Below, piece after piece: positions 24,795 through 33,943 of a stretch of DNA of 64,000 bases (position 1 is the first letter of the stretch; every line of letters starts with the position of its first letter). The stretch lies in NCBI GenBank assembly GCA_036407095.1, contig DASWZV010000090.1, positions 190,620 through 254,619 on the forward strand. The letters run 5' to 3'. The DNA is from Gp6-AA40 sp036407095 (GTDB taxonomy: Bacteria; Acidobacteriota; Vicinamibacteria; Vicinamibacterales; UBA2999). The position numbers and the translations under genes were made by a program. The notes under the pieces are model-generated. The model made no database searches. It had not been told where the DNA came from and worked only from the letters and a program-made list of their open reading frames with translations.

Positions 24795-27368
24795 ATGTTC
24801 CGGCTCGGTTCGGCGGTCATCGGACTGATTGGGATGCTCGCCGGCTCTGCGGTCGTCCTGGCACAGGCAGGTGCGGTCTCCGGCGTTGTGAACGACGAGA
24901 GTGGAGCAGCGATTCCAGGTGCGAGCGTCTCACTGGTCCGTCAGGGCGACACGGCGTCGCAGAACACGATTTCGAACCGCGACGGAATGTTCACCTTCGA
25001 AGACGTCTCGCCTGCCACCTACGTCCTGAAAGTCCGTTTGAGCGGGTTCGAGGAGTATCAACAGGTTCTCACGGTCGGCGCTCGGGCACCGATGCCCTTG
25101 AGCATCACATTGCGCGTAGCCAGCGTGGACCTGGAGATTACTGTCGAAGCGGACAACGACGGCGAGCTGTCGACGTCTTCGAGCAGCCCGGCCACCACCA
25201 GAGTGGACGACGAGTTTCTTCGAGCGCTTCCTCTCGACTCTGGCGACGTGATGTCGGTGATCGGGAGATTCGTGTCACCAGCGGCGTACGGTGCGACGGG
25301 ACCGTCCATTGTCGTGGACGGAGTGCAGGGTGATCAGCTCGATCTGCCATCGTCCGCGATCAGCAGGATACGAATAGACCGAAATCCATATGGCGCCCTG
25401 TTCCAGCATCCAGGAGGAGGGAGGGTCGAAGTCAGCACAGCACGCGGTCACAGGAGCCGGTATGACGGCAGCGTTGCGATATCCGGGAGACCTTCGGGTC
25501 TGACCGCGCGGAACGCGTTCGCGGAATCCGATCCCGAGTCGCACCGACAACTGATGCAGTCCAACGTAGGGGGGGCCCTGCCGGGTAAGCGTGCGTCCTT
25601 CTACCTGTCTGCCGAGCGGTTCATCAATGACGAAACCGCAGTCGTCAACGCCGTGACGCTGTCTGGTCCATTCGTGACGAATGTGCCCGCTTCGCAGCAG
25701 CGCGACAGCCTCTTCACGCGGCTGCAGTGGTGGGCAAGTCCCCTCCAGACGGTCTACATCACGTATGCGTACGGCGAGCAGACGTTCACAAATCGCGAGT
25801 CCGGGGGTTTCTATCTACCCGAGCACGGACTGAACGGCGAACGGAGGAAACAGAAATCGACCTTGAGTTACGGTGCACTGCTTCTGCCAACCTGGCAGAA
25901 CAACCTGCTCGTGACCGTCGCAAAGGAGGACGACCGAACGGGACAATTGGCGAGCGCGTCGGCGATCGTCGTCGACCAGGCGTTCACGTCTGGCCCGGCC
26001 CAGACGTTCCGGGGCGGCAACCGGCGGACGCTTGATATCGAAGATACCGCTAGGTTCTACGGTCTTGCGAAACATTCGGTGCTGTTTGGCGCCAGATTTC
26101 GCAGCGATCTGAACGACGCCTTCGACGCGTCGAATTTCGGAGGCACCTTCGAATTCGGCAGTCTCTCGCAGTTCGCCGCGAGCACGCCCCTGGTCTTTCG
26201 CGTGAACCACGGCGACCCGAACACGGCATTCGACGTGTACGGGGTCAGCGGGTTCGTACAGGACGAGATCCGTGTGAAGCCACAGCTCTCGGTGAGTGCA
26301 GGCCTGCGATACGACTGGCAATCGACCGCTGACAGCGTGAACAACTTCGGGCCCCGGTTCGCGTTTGTCTTCGCGCCCGACTCGGCGAAGAAGACCGTGC
26401 TCCGCGGCGGCGCCGGCGTTTTCTACGATAGTGTGCCCCGGTCAGTTATCGAGCGGTCGCAACTCTTCGATGGTGTTCGGGTTTCGGAGGTGGTGATATC
26501 GGACCCGCCGTTTCCGGATCCGTTCTCGACTGGCCAAATCGTTTCACCCCTGCCCAGCATCGTTCGACTCGCGGGCGATCTCGAGTCTCGCTCGTTGTCA
26601 CAGGCCAGCATCAGCGTAGAGCGGGAGGTGTGGCGCAGGAACTGGATCACCGCCGAGTATGCCTTCGCATATGGGGCTCAGCTGCTCCGCTCACGCAATA
26701 TCAACGCGCCGCTGCCTGGGACCGGTGAGCGCCCCAATCCGGACTTCCTGAATATCAATCAGATCGAGTCGACAGCGTTCGAGCGAAGCCACTCGTTGAC
26801 GCTCACTTGGCGAGGACGGGTGGCAAACGTGTTCGAGTCTTATGTTCAGTATGTCCTCGCGAGCACCACGAACGACACCTCAGGCGCCTTTTCGTTTCCC
26901 GCGAACAACTACGACCTGTGGCTCGAGCGCGGACCGGCGGACTTTGATCGGAGACATCGTTTCAACGTGATGGCGAACCTGGTGCTCCCGCGAGGATTTC
27001 AATCCGGATGGGTGCTGTCGGCCAGCAGCGGGGCACCGTTCAGCGTGACAACCGGCTTTGATGACAACGGTGACACCATCGCCAACGATCGTCCCGCTGG
27101 CGTGTTTCGAAACAGCCGTCGCGGACCAGGGACGCTCCAACTCGATGTCCGCTTGGCAAAGAGCCTGGATCTCGCGCGGTTCCTCGGCGGCGAGCACAGC
27201 GGGAAGCGTCACCGCCTCGATTTCGCCGTCGACGTCTTCAATGCCCTCAACACGACCAACGTCACCGGCGTCGTCGGCGTCCTGAGCTCGCCGTTCTTCG
27301 GACGTGGCAATTCGGCCGCGCCGGCGAGAGCGGTTCAATTCTCGGCCCGGTATTCGTTTCGACGGTAG
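24795..27368 (+). CDS. TonB-dependent receptor-like protein of the glycan cluster
   Basis: 857 residues from ATG 24795 (GGGAG upstream). Signal peptide ends near VVLAQA. Residues ~28-110 are a carboxypeptidase-regulatory-like domain (VSGVVNDESGAAIPGASVSL, SPATYVLKVRLSGFEEY). A plug-like domain follows (DDEFLRALPLDSGDVMSVIG, GPSIVVDGVQGDQLDLPSSA, IDRNPYGALFQHPGGGRVEV). The remainder is barrel-like strands ending VQFSARYSFRR. It differs from the two ~1040-residue receptors elsewhere in the window and is shorter. Location between the GH-GT fusion and the ABC exporter suggests it moves the cluster's product or a related ligand across the outer membrane. Confidence 0.85.
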   Translation: MFRLGSAVIGLIGMLAGSAVVLAQAGAVSGVVNDESGAAIPGASVSLVRQGDTASQNTISNRDGMFTFEDVSPATYVLKVRLSGFEEYQQVLTVGARAPMPLSITLRVASVDLEITVEADNDGELSTSSSSPATTRVDDEFLRALPLDSGDVMSVIGRFVSPAAYGATGPSIVVDGVQGDQLDLPSSAISRIRIDRNPYGALFQHPGGGRVEVSTARGHRSRYDGSVAISGRPSGLTARNAFAESDPESHRQLMQSNVGGALPGKRASFYLSAERFINDETAVVNAVTLSGPFVTNVPASQQRDSLFTRLQWWASPLQTVYITYAYGEQTFTNRESGGFYLPEHGLNGERRKQKSTLSYGALLLPTWQNNLLVTVAKEDDRTGQLASASAIVVDQAFTSGPAQTFRGGNRRTLDIEDTARFYGLAKHSVLFGARFRSDLNDAFDASNFGGTFEFGSLSQFAASTPLVFRVNHGDPNTAFDVYGVSGFVQDEIRVKPQLSVSAGLRYDWQSTADSVNNFGPRFAFVFAPDSAKKTVLRGGAGVFYDSVPRSVIERSQLFDGVRVSEVVISDPPFPDPFSTGQIVSPLPSIVRLAGDLESRSLSQASISVEREVWRRNWITAEYAFAYGAQLLRSRNINAPLPGTGERPNPDFLNINQIESTAFERSHSLTLTWRGRVANVFESYVQYVLASTTNDTSGAFSFPANNYDLWLERGPADFDRRHRFNVMANLVLPRGFQSGWVLSASSGAPFSVTTGFDDNGDTIANDRPAGVFRNSRRGPGTLQLDVRLAKSLDLARFLGGEHSGKRHRLDFAVDVFNALNTTNVTGVVGVLSSPFFGRGNSAAPARAVQFSARYSFRR

Positions 27369-27391
27369 GGGTTCCTTGCCACGAGCATGAC

Positions 27392-29188
27392 ATGAACCGC
27401 GCGAGTTCCACTATCCAGCGGCTCCTTCAGGAGATGCTGCCCTATCGCCGGCATCTGGTGGCGCTGTTCGCGCTCAGCCTGTTGGGGACTCCGTTGGCCC
27501 TGCTGACGCCGTTACCAGTCAAGATCGCGGTGGATCACATCATCGAGTCGCGTCCGCTGCCCGCCATCCTCGACGCGTTGTTGCCCGCGGCGATCAAGGG
27601 GTCCGAGCGCTCTGTGCTGGCCATGGCCGTCGGACTCCTGGTGACCGTCGCGTTGTTGAACCAGCTTCGTGAATTCGGCGCGTCGCTACTCACGGCCTAC
27701 ACCGGAGAACGCATGCTCCGGGAATTCCGCGCAAAACTCTTTCGACACGTGCAGCAACTGTCGTTCTCCTATCACGATGACACAGGTACCGCGGATTCGA
27801 TTTACCGCATTCAATACGACGCGACCGCGCTTCAGAACATCGTCATCGGGGTCGTGCCGTTCTTCTCCTCGGCGGTCACGCTCGTCGCGATGATCTATGT
27901 CACGGCACGGATCAACTGGAAGTTCGCGCTCGTCGGACTTGCGATCGCCCCGTTGACGCTGCTGACCTCGCGTTTCTATCGACGGCGGATGCGCCATCAA
28001 TCCCGAGCCACGAGGAGGATCGAGAGCTCCGCTCTGTCGGTGGTGCAGGAAGTGTTGGGTTCGGTCCGCGTGGTGAGGGCGTTTGGACAGGAAGATCGCG
28101 AGCAGGCGCGTTTCGTCCAGAAGGCAAACGAGGGAATGCGGGCGCGTCTTCAGCAGGAGTATCTGCAGGGTAGTTATTCCGTCGTGCTCGCGTTGTTGAC
28201 AGCCGTGGGCATGGCCAGCGTCTTGTACATCGGCGTGCTCGACATCAAGTCAGGAAGACTGACGCTGGGCAATCTGTTGCTGGTGATGGGGTATCTGGGA
28301 CAGTTCTATGCGCCGATGCGCACGATCGGCAAGAAGATGGCCACGATGCAGTCCCACTTCGTTGGCGCCGAACGGGCGTTCGCGCTGCTGGACGAGGCAC
28401 CCGATGTTGTCGAACGTACGAATGCGCTGCCCCTCCAGCGCACGTCAGGCGCGATGACGTTCCGCCACGTGTCTTTTGCGTACGACACCGATCAATCGCC
28501 GGTCCTGCATGACATCTCGTTCGATGTGAGGCCTGGTACCTGCGTTGGTGTCGTCGGAACGACGGGCGCCGGAAAGACCACGCTGGTGAATTTGTTGACT
28601 CGTTTTTACGACCCGACCGAAGGAGACATCCTCGTCGACGGCGTCGACCTTCGCGACTACAGGCTCTCGGATCTGCGCAGCCAGTTTGCCATCGTGCTTC
28701 AGGAGCCGGTGCTTTTTTCGACCAGCATTGAAGAAAACATCGCGTACGCCCGCCCCGCCGCAAGCGAAATGGACGTCATCGCGGCGGCAAAGGCGGCCAA
28801 CGCGCACGATTTCATCGTCAGCTTGCCGGAGGGGTACGAGACGGTCGTGGGTGAACGCGGTATGCGCCTTTCGGGCGGCGAACGCCAGCGGGTCTCCATT
28901 GCACGGGCGTTTTTGAAAGATGCGCCTGTTCTGATCCTTGACGAGCCAACCAGCTCCGTTGACGCGGAAACCGAGGCTGCCATCCTGGAGGCGTTGAGCC
29001 GCCTCGCCCGGGGGCGCACGACGTTCGTGATCACTCACCGGCCGAGCGCGTTGACGCAGTGCGACACGATCGTCCGGATCGAACTGGGCCGGCTCGTTGC
29101 GATTGAGCCGGGGCCACGTGCGAGGTCACGTTCAGTTGCCGCCATTAACGGGTCGGTCACGAATTCAATGAGCAGCGCCGATGCCTAA
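27392..29188 (+). CDS. ABC transporter, fused permease-ATPase (MsbA-like)
   Basis: 598-residue half-transporter, a homodimeric exporter. Residues ~20-310 hold about six transmembrane helices (LVALFALSLLGTPLALLTPL, VLAMAVGLLVTVALLNQL, FFSSAVTLVAMIYVT, YSVVLALLTAVGMASVLYIG). Residues ~345-580 are the nucleotide-binding domain: Walker A GTTGAGKTT (~388-396), Q-loop IVLQEPVLF, signature LSGGERQRVS (~493), Walker B VLILDEPTSS, H-loop ITHRP. It resembles MsbA/lipid or glycolipid flippases. The stop overlaps the next start by 8 nt, so it is coupled to the first kinase gene. Confidence 0.93.
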   Translation: MNRASSTIQRLLQEMLPYRRHLVALFALSLLGTPLALLTPLPVKIAVDHIIESRPLPAILDALLPAAIKGSERSVLAMAVGLLVTVALLNQLREFGASLLTAYTGERMLREFRAKLFRHVQQLSFSYHDDTGTADSIYRIQYDATALQNIVIGVVPFFSSAVTLVAMIYVTARINWKFALVGLAIAPLTLLTSRFYRRRMRHQSRATRRIESSALSVVQEVLGSVRVVRAFGQEDREQARFVQKANEGMRARLQQEYLQGSYSVVLALLTAVGMASVLYIGVLDIKSGRLTLGNLLLVMGYLGQFYAPMRTIGKKMATMQSHFVGAERAFALLDEAPDVVERTNALPLQRTSGAMTFRHVSFAYDTDQSPVLHDISFDVRPGTCVGVVGTTGAGKTTLVNLLTRFYDPTEGDILVDGVDLRDYRLSDLRSQFAIVLQEPVLFSTSIEENIAYARPAASEMDVIAAAKAANAHDFIVSLPEGYETVVGERGMRLSGGERQRVSIARAFLKDAPVLILDEPTSSVDAETEAAILEALSRLARGRTTFVITHRPSALTQCDTIVRIELGRLVAIEPGPRARSRSVAAINGSVTNSMSSADA

Positions 29189-30188
29189 GAGCCCGCCCGA
29201 AGTGATGACCGAACGTCTGCAGGAGCACCCGGCGCTGCAGGCGTGGAGTCAGGTGCACTCACACCCGTTGATGCCGGCAAGCATCGAAGTGTTGAAGCAC
29301 AAACGGAAGTCGGCGGTGTATCGGCTCAACGGCGCCGGGCTCGATGGCGCCGCGATCATCGCCAAGAGATGCCCCCACGCGACCGGCCTGGTCGAGCATC
29401 TGATCTACACAGCACTGCTGCCGTGCATCCCGGTACGGCCGCTGCGTTGCCATGGATTCGTGCGCGAAGCAGACGAGGAATTCTGCTGGTTGTTTCTCGA
29501 CGATGCCCGCGAGGCATGCTACGTGCCGCAACGTGGCGAACATCGCACGCTGGCCGGCGCCTGGTTGGGAGAGGTACACCTGGCGACCATCCCGGCCGAA
29601 GTCACAGCGCGGTTGTCAGACCGCGAGCACGGGTACTACCTTCGGCTGTTGCACCGCTGCAAGGGCACGTTGCTGGAACACATGGCACGTACGCGCTTGT
29701 CGGCCGAGCACTCCACCGTGTTCTGCGAGCTCGTCACGTTCTGCGAGAAGCTCGAATCGGAGTGGCACCGGATCGAGACGATCTGCGCAGTGATGCCGCA
29801 GACGCTCGTTCACGGCGATTTCGTCGCGAAGAACGTGCGCATCGACGAGAGCGCGTCCTTCGGCGCGCTCATGGTGTTCGACTGGCAGTACGCGGGCTGG
29901 GGCGTGCCCGCCGCGGACCTTGCTCAGACGATCGATAAGGTAGTCAGCCCGGATCTCGCCGTGTATCACTCGGTGCTGAGACGCGCGCATCCACGACTGG
30001 ATTTGGTGGACATTCAACGGGTCGCCGGCTGCGGCCGGGTCTTACGGCTCCTGGACATGATCGGGTGGGCAGTCCTGGGTTTGCGGTTCGGCGATCCCAG
30101 AGCCTCGTCCAGGGCGGTGTCGGATCTCGAGGTTTATCAAGCCAGGATGCCGCAGCCGGGCCGGCTCGTGGAAATGGCGCTGTCATGA
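29181..30188 (+). CDS. APH-family phosphotransferase 1
   Basis: 335-residue cytoplasmic kinase of the aminoglycoside-phosphotransferase/choline-kinase superfamily. A Lys in AAIIAKRC is in the ATP-lysine position. The Brenner loop is VHGDFVAKNVRI (His211, Asp213, Asn218) and the metal-binding Asp is in VFDWQYAGWGVPAADLA (~residue 234). Start ATG 29181 lies inside the preceding exporter gene; the stop overlaps the next ATG (ATGA). With an adjacent second APH-like kinase, the pair may phosphorylate a sugar or amino-alcohol in the cluster's product, or act in self-protection. Substrate unknown. Confidence 0.85.
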   Translation: MPKSPPEVMTERLQEHPALQAWSQVHSHPLMPASIEVLKHKRKSAVYRLNGAGLDGAAIIAKRCPHATGLVEHLIYTALLPCIPVRPLRCHGFVREADEEFCWLFLDDAREACYVPQRGEHRTLAGAWLGEVHLATIPAEVTARLSDREHGYYLRLLHRCKGTLLEHMARTRLSAEHSTVFCELVTFCEKLESEWHRIETICAVMPQTLVHGDFVAKNVRIDESASFGALMVFDWQYAGWGVPAADLAQTIDKVVSPDLAVYHSVLRRAHPRLDLVDIQRVAGCGRVLRLLDMIGWAVLGLRFGDPRASSRAVSDLEVYQARMPQPGRLVEMALS

Positions 30189-31258
30189 TTGAGGGCCTCG
30201 ATCGGCTGCTCGACAACAGCGGTCAGCCTGGCGTGACGGAGCTGCGCAGTCTGCTCGAGGAGTTGCTTGGAGGGCGCGAGGCCGTGGGCCGTTTGATCGA
30301 GCACGAGACCTTGCAGCCGCGAGGGCTGCGCATGTTCCGCTTGCGGTTCGGCGTCAGCGAACGGATCGTCACAGTGGTGGTCAAGCGCCTCAGGCCCGCG
30401 ATCGGCCGACGCACTGAACTGGTGGCAAGGCGCTGGATGCCTGCCGTTGGCCTGAGCGACAGCGGGCCACCGTTATTGGGCAGCGCCGCCGAACGCGGCG
30501 GCAACTACGTCTGGCATGTCTACGACGATCTCGGTCGCCACGAGCTCGACCGGTGTCAGGATGATCGCAAACGCATCGGCACGGCTGTCGAACTGATTGC
30601 CAGCGTGCACACCCGGTTCGCCAAACACCCGCTGTTGGGGGAGGTTCGGATGCACGGCGGCGACCTGGGCATCCGGTCTTACGAATCGAACGTGAACGAC
30701 GCCGTTTACGCGCTCGACGCCTGTCGGGGCGATGCACAGCACGATCGATTGCGCAACCGGCTGTTGCAACGACTCTACACGCTCCGCCAGGAATTGGCGC
30801 GGCGGGCGCACATGCTCGACGAGTGCGGTGGCCCGGAGACATTGCTGCACGGGGACCTGTGGCCAATCAACGTTTTCGTCATCCCCAACGCAGCCGGGTT
30901 CCATGGCAGACTCATCGACTGGGATCACGTCGGCGTGGGACCGGCCAGTTACGATCTGTCGACGTTCCTGTCACGCCTCCCACGCCAGCACCGGACTTGG
31001 GCGATGAACGCGTACCGTGAGCACACAGCACGTGCCGGTTGGTCGCTTCCATCAGTGCCTGAGCTCAACTTCCTTTTTGAGACGGCCGAGTACGCGCGCT
31101 ATGCCAATCGCGTCATCTGGCCGGCCATCGCGCTCGTGCACGATCACGCGGCGTGGGGCTGGGAGATGTTGGCCGAAGTCGATACATGGTTCGAACATCT
31201 CGAGCCTGTGCTTCCCCTGGAACATGAGAGACGTAACGCCAACCTTGCACACCGGTGA
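30185..31258 (+). CDS. APH-family phosphotransferase 2
   Basis: 357 residues from ATG 30185 (ATGA overlap with the first kinase). APH-fold signatures: VVVKRLRP (ATP lysine), LLHGDLWPINVFV (catalytic loop, His ~222) and LIDWDHVGVGPASYDLSTFL (metal Asp ~246). It is not a close copy of the first kinase. Its stop overlaps the GTG of the deacetylase gene (GTGA). Two tandem, diverged kinases in one operon suggest sequential phosphorylations or a heteromer. Substrate unknown. Confidence 0.85.
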   Translation: MIEGLDRLLDNSGQPGVTELRSLLEELLGGREAVGRLIEHETLQPRGLRMFRLRFGVSERIVTVVVKRLRPAIGRRTELVARRWMPAVGLSDSGPPLLGSAAERGGNYVWHVYDDLGRHELDRCQDDRKRIGTAVELIASVHTRFAKHPLLGEVRMHGGDLGIRSYESNVNDAVYALDACRGDAQHDRLRNRLLQRLYTLRQELARRAHMLDECGGPETLLHGDLWPINVFVIPNAAGFHGRLIDWDHVGVGPASYDLSTFLSRLPRQHRTWAMNAYREHTARAGWSLPSVPELNFLFETAEYARYANRVIWPAIALVHDHAAWGWEMLAEVDTWFEHLEPVLPLEHERRNANLAHR

Positions 31259-31941
31259 AATACCTCATCGTCAACGGAGATGATTTCGGCGCGGGTCGAG
31301 GCGTCAACTACGGGATCGTGGATGCGCATCAACGCGGCATCCTCACCAGCGCCAGCTTGTTAGTGGATGCAGCCGGAAGCGCAGAAGCTGCGACACTGAG
31401 TCGTCTCATGCCGCGGTTGAGCGTGGGATTGCATGTGCACCTTCCAGGTGATGGAAGCACCATCCCGGCGGGCCAGGGCAGCTGTCGGGTCGAGTTGCGC
31501 CGCCAATGCAATCGCTTTCAGGAGTTGATGGGCCGTGCTCCCACCCATCTGGATTCGCATCACGACGTGCATCGCGACCCGCGGTGGCTCCCGTATTTCT
31601 GTGAGTTCGCTCGCGAGCACCATCTGACGCTCCGCGGGTACTCGCCGGTTCGGTGCTTTACGAAGTTCTATGGCCAGTGGGGTGGTCAGTCGCACCCGGA
31701 ACACATCAGCGCTGCGAGCCTGGCCCGTATGCTGACCACGGAAGTCGACGATGGTGTCACCGAATTCAGCTGCCATCCCGGTCATGTCGATCCGGATCTG
31801 TCGAGCAGCTATCTCGTTGAACGAGAGATCGAGCTCCGGAGCTTGTGCGATCCGATGATCGGCCACGTCGTCTCCGAGCACTCGATCCAGCTGATTAATC
31901 ACTGCGAGGCGGACAGACTCATCGTCCCTTCGCACAGGTGA
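31255..31941 (+). CDS. ChbG/HpnK (YdjC) family carbohydrate deacetylase
   Basis: 228-residue metal-dependent deacetylase of the YdjC fold. Motifs: VNGDDFGAG at residues 6-14 (metal Asp), SVGLHVHLPGD, HLDSHHDVHRDP (~99-110, metal His pair), and FSCHPGHVDPDL (~171-182). Family members remove N-acetyl groups from chito-oligosaccharides (ChbG) or from hopanoid glucosamine (HpnK). GTG start overlaps the preceding stop. Somewhat short for the family (usually 240-290 residues) but all motifs are present. It implies an N-acetylated sugar intermediate in this pathway. Confidence 0.88.
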   Translation: MKYLIVNGDDFGAGRGVNYGIVDAHQRGILTSASLLVDAAGSAEAATLSRLMPRLSVGLHVHLPGDGSTIPAGQGSCRVELRRQCNRFQELMGRAPTHLDSHHDVHRDPRWLPYFCEFAREHHLTLRGYSPVRCFTKFYGQWGGQSHPEHISAASLARMLTTEVDDGVTEFSCHPGHVDPDLSSSYLVEREIELRSLCDPMIGHVVSEHSIQLINHCEADRLIVPSHR

Positions 31942-31951
31942 AAGCAGAGTC

Positions 31952-33109
31952 ATGCCGGTCGTCGTGATCTCGGCGTTCGACGTCGCAGGGTTTCCGCAAG
32001 GCGGCGGTCACTTCTGGGTCTATCTCCAGTACGTGCTTGGTCTGCGCCAACTTGGGTGTGACGTGTATTGGCTGGAGGCGTTCCGCACCAAAGGCCGCAC
32101 CGAACGTGAAGCTGCCGCGCTGGTAACCTTTCGCGCCAGGATGCAACAGTGGGGACTGGGCGGAAAATCGATTCTCTACCTCACTCACAGCAAAGAGCCG
32201 GCGCCCGATGCGCCAACGGTGTATCTCGATATGCCCCGCGACGAAGCTGAGGCGGTGTTCGACGAGGCAGACCTGCTGTTGAATTTCCACTACGCCATCA
32301 GCCCCGGACTGCTGGCGCGATTCCGACGTACGGCGCTGGTGGACATCGACCCGGGGTTGCTCCAGTTCTGGATGAGTCGCGGACAACTGAGGGTGCCGCG
32401 ACATGATGACTACTTCACCACCGGTGAACGGGTCGCGTGCTCCGATTGCGGCGTGCGTTGGACTCACCTGCGACCGCCAGTGTGCCTGGAGCGCTGGCCG
32501 TACGTCTTCAACGAGCACAGCGATGCCTTCACGACGGTGTCCAACTGGGATTCTTCTGATTGGGTGGTGGATGGCGATGCCGTGTACGAAAACACGAAGC
32601 GTGTCGCCTTCCTGGAGTTTGCCGACCTTCCGCGCTTGACTCCCGCGACGTTGGAACTGGCGCTGTTTCTGCGAACGGAGCGAGACATGGCCGACCGGAG
32701 GGAACTGGAACAGCGCGGCTGGCGTATCCGCCCCTCATGTGACGTCGCCGCCACGCCCGAGATGTATCAGGCGTACATCCAGCATTCGCGCGGCGAGTTC
32801 AGTTGCGCAAAGCGCTCGTGTATGAAGTTACAGAACGCGTGGATCAGCGACCGGACGCTCTGCTATCTGGCCAGCGGCAAGCCCGTGGTGGTACAGAACA
32901 CCGGGCCTAGTTCGTTCTTGCCAGATCGGGAAGGCATGTTTCGTTTCTCGACGATCGATGAAGCCGTCCAGGCGCTGGCCGCCATAGATGCGGACTACGA
33001 AGGGCACTGCCAGGCGGCGCGCGCAATCGCGCAAACCCACTTCGACGCCACGCGAACGATCGAAACCATCCTCAGCGTCGCCTTGCGTGCATATCGCGAG
33101 CCTCGTTGA
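31952..33109 (+). CDS. Glycosyltransferase (GT-B-like)
   Basis: 385 residues; ATG 31952, 10 nt after the deacetylase. The N-terminus VVISAFDVAGFPQGGGHFW then VYLQYVLGLRQLGCDVYWLE resembles the glycine-rich acceptor domain of GT-B enzymes. The C-terminal part SDRTLCYLASGKPVVVQNTG, FSTIDEAVQALAAID and ARAIAQTHFDATRTIETIL is the GT4/GT1-type nucleotide-sugar side. A Cys-containing insert (ACSDCGVRWTHLRPPVC) could bind a metal. Last gene of the glycan cluster. Donor and acceptor unknown. Confidence 0.8.
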   Translation: MPVVVISAFDVAGFPQGGGHFWVYLQYVLGLRQLGCDVYWLEAFRTKGRTEREAAALVTFRARMQQWGLGGKSILYLTHSKEPAPDAPTVYLDMPRDEAEAVFDEADLLLNFHYAISPGLLARFRRTALVDIDPGLLQFWMSRGQLRVPRHDDYFTTGERVACSDCGVRWTHLRPPVCLERWPYVFNEHSDAFTTVSNWDSSDWVVDGDAVYENTKRVAFLEFADLPRLTPATLELALFLRTERDMADRRELEQRGWRIRPSCDVAATPEMYQAYIQHSRGEFSCAKRSCMKLQNAWISDRTLCYLASGKPVVVQNTGPSSFLPDREGMFRFSTIDEAVQALAAIDADYEGHCQAARAIAQTHFDATRTIETILSVALRAYREPR

Positions 33110-33259
33110 AGCGCACGCTGGCACGCCGAGCCCTGATGGCCTGCGGCTCGTGACGCGGGTACGACAACTTGATGCCGGGCGTCTCGAAGACCTGTGGGCT
33201 ATTCGAATGTGTGGTCCGTTCAGATCCCGAGGTCGTGAAAGGCGGCGCCGATCGCGATG

Positions 33260-33943
33260 CTAATCATCGAACGGGGCGTTCATCAACACATCCACCGTTG
33301 AAATGGCTTTGTAGCCAGGCACGAACCGTTCGCCGAAGTCTCGCAGGAAGTTGTCGTAACTCGTCTCCGGCTTCGCCGTGACGAGCCGACAGCATGTCTC
33401 GGTAAATCGTTGTTTCATCCCCAGGCGGGGGAAAGCGATGAGGATGCGTTCGACATCGCCCGCCGGAAGTGCCTCAGCGCCGAAGCCGCCGTAGTCGAGT
33501 CCGATTCCCATCGTCCCCACCGCAACTTCCGGCTCCTTGTGAAGCGCGAGCGACGGTGTCGAGTTGAGCGCAATCAGGTCCCAGATCAGTTGTGCACGGC
33601 GATCCGAGAGGCCCTCGCCCTTGATGAACGACCTTGCGGCATCAGCGCCGTTCACCTCGAAACGATTGGGGCCCGACACACTGGCAGTGAGGCCGATGTC
33701 GTGGAGTATCGTGCCGATCGCCACGACCTCGCGGTCGTAGTCGATTCCTTTCATGCGGCCAATCGCTTCCGCGAACAGCCACGAGCGCATCGCGTGATTG
33801 AACAGATACGGCTCGGAGAGCCGCTGCGCATGCGCGATCACCGCTGCAATCAGCGGATTGTCGGCCACGCTGACGCCTGCAATCAGTCGTGTCCGTGGCG
33901 CGGTTCCGGGATCCGAATCCTTCACGACGTTGCCCCTAGCCAT
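33260..33943 (-). CDS. HD-domain protein (cyanamide hydratase-like)
   Basis: 227-residue HD-superfamily metal-dependent protein. Metal ligands visible as His50 (LFNHAMRSWLFA), His81-Asp82 (TILHDIGLT), with further acidic/His residues downstream. The layout AHAQRLSEPYLFNHAMRSWL resembles the cyanamide hydratase/'HD domain-containing' hydrolase group. Last gene of a minus-strand operon; its start overlaps the NmrA-like gene by 8 nt. Substrate unknown. The 150 nt between its stop and the glycosyltransferase at 33109 contain nothing recognised. Confidence 0.82.
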   Translation of the reverse strand: MARGNVVKDSDPGTAPRTRLIAGVSVADNPLIAAVIAHAQRLSEPYLFNHAMRSWLFAEAIGRMKGIDYDREVVAIGTILHDIGLTASVSGPNRFEVNGADAARSFIKGEGLSDRRAQLIWDLIALNSTPSLALHKEPEVAVGTMGIGLDYGGFGAEALPAGDVERILIAFPRLGMKQRFTETCCRLVTAKPETSYDNFLRDFGERFVPGYKAISTVDVLMNAPFDD

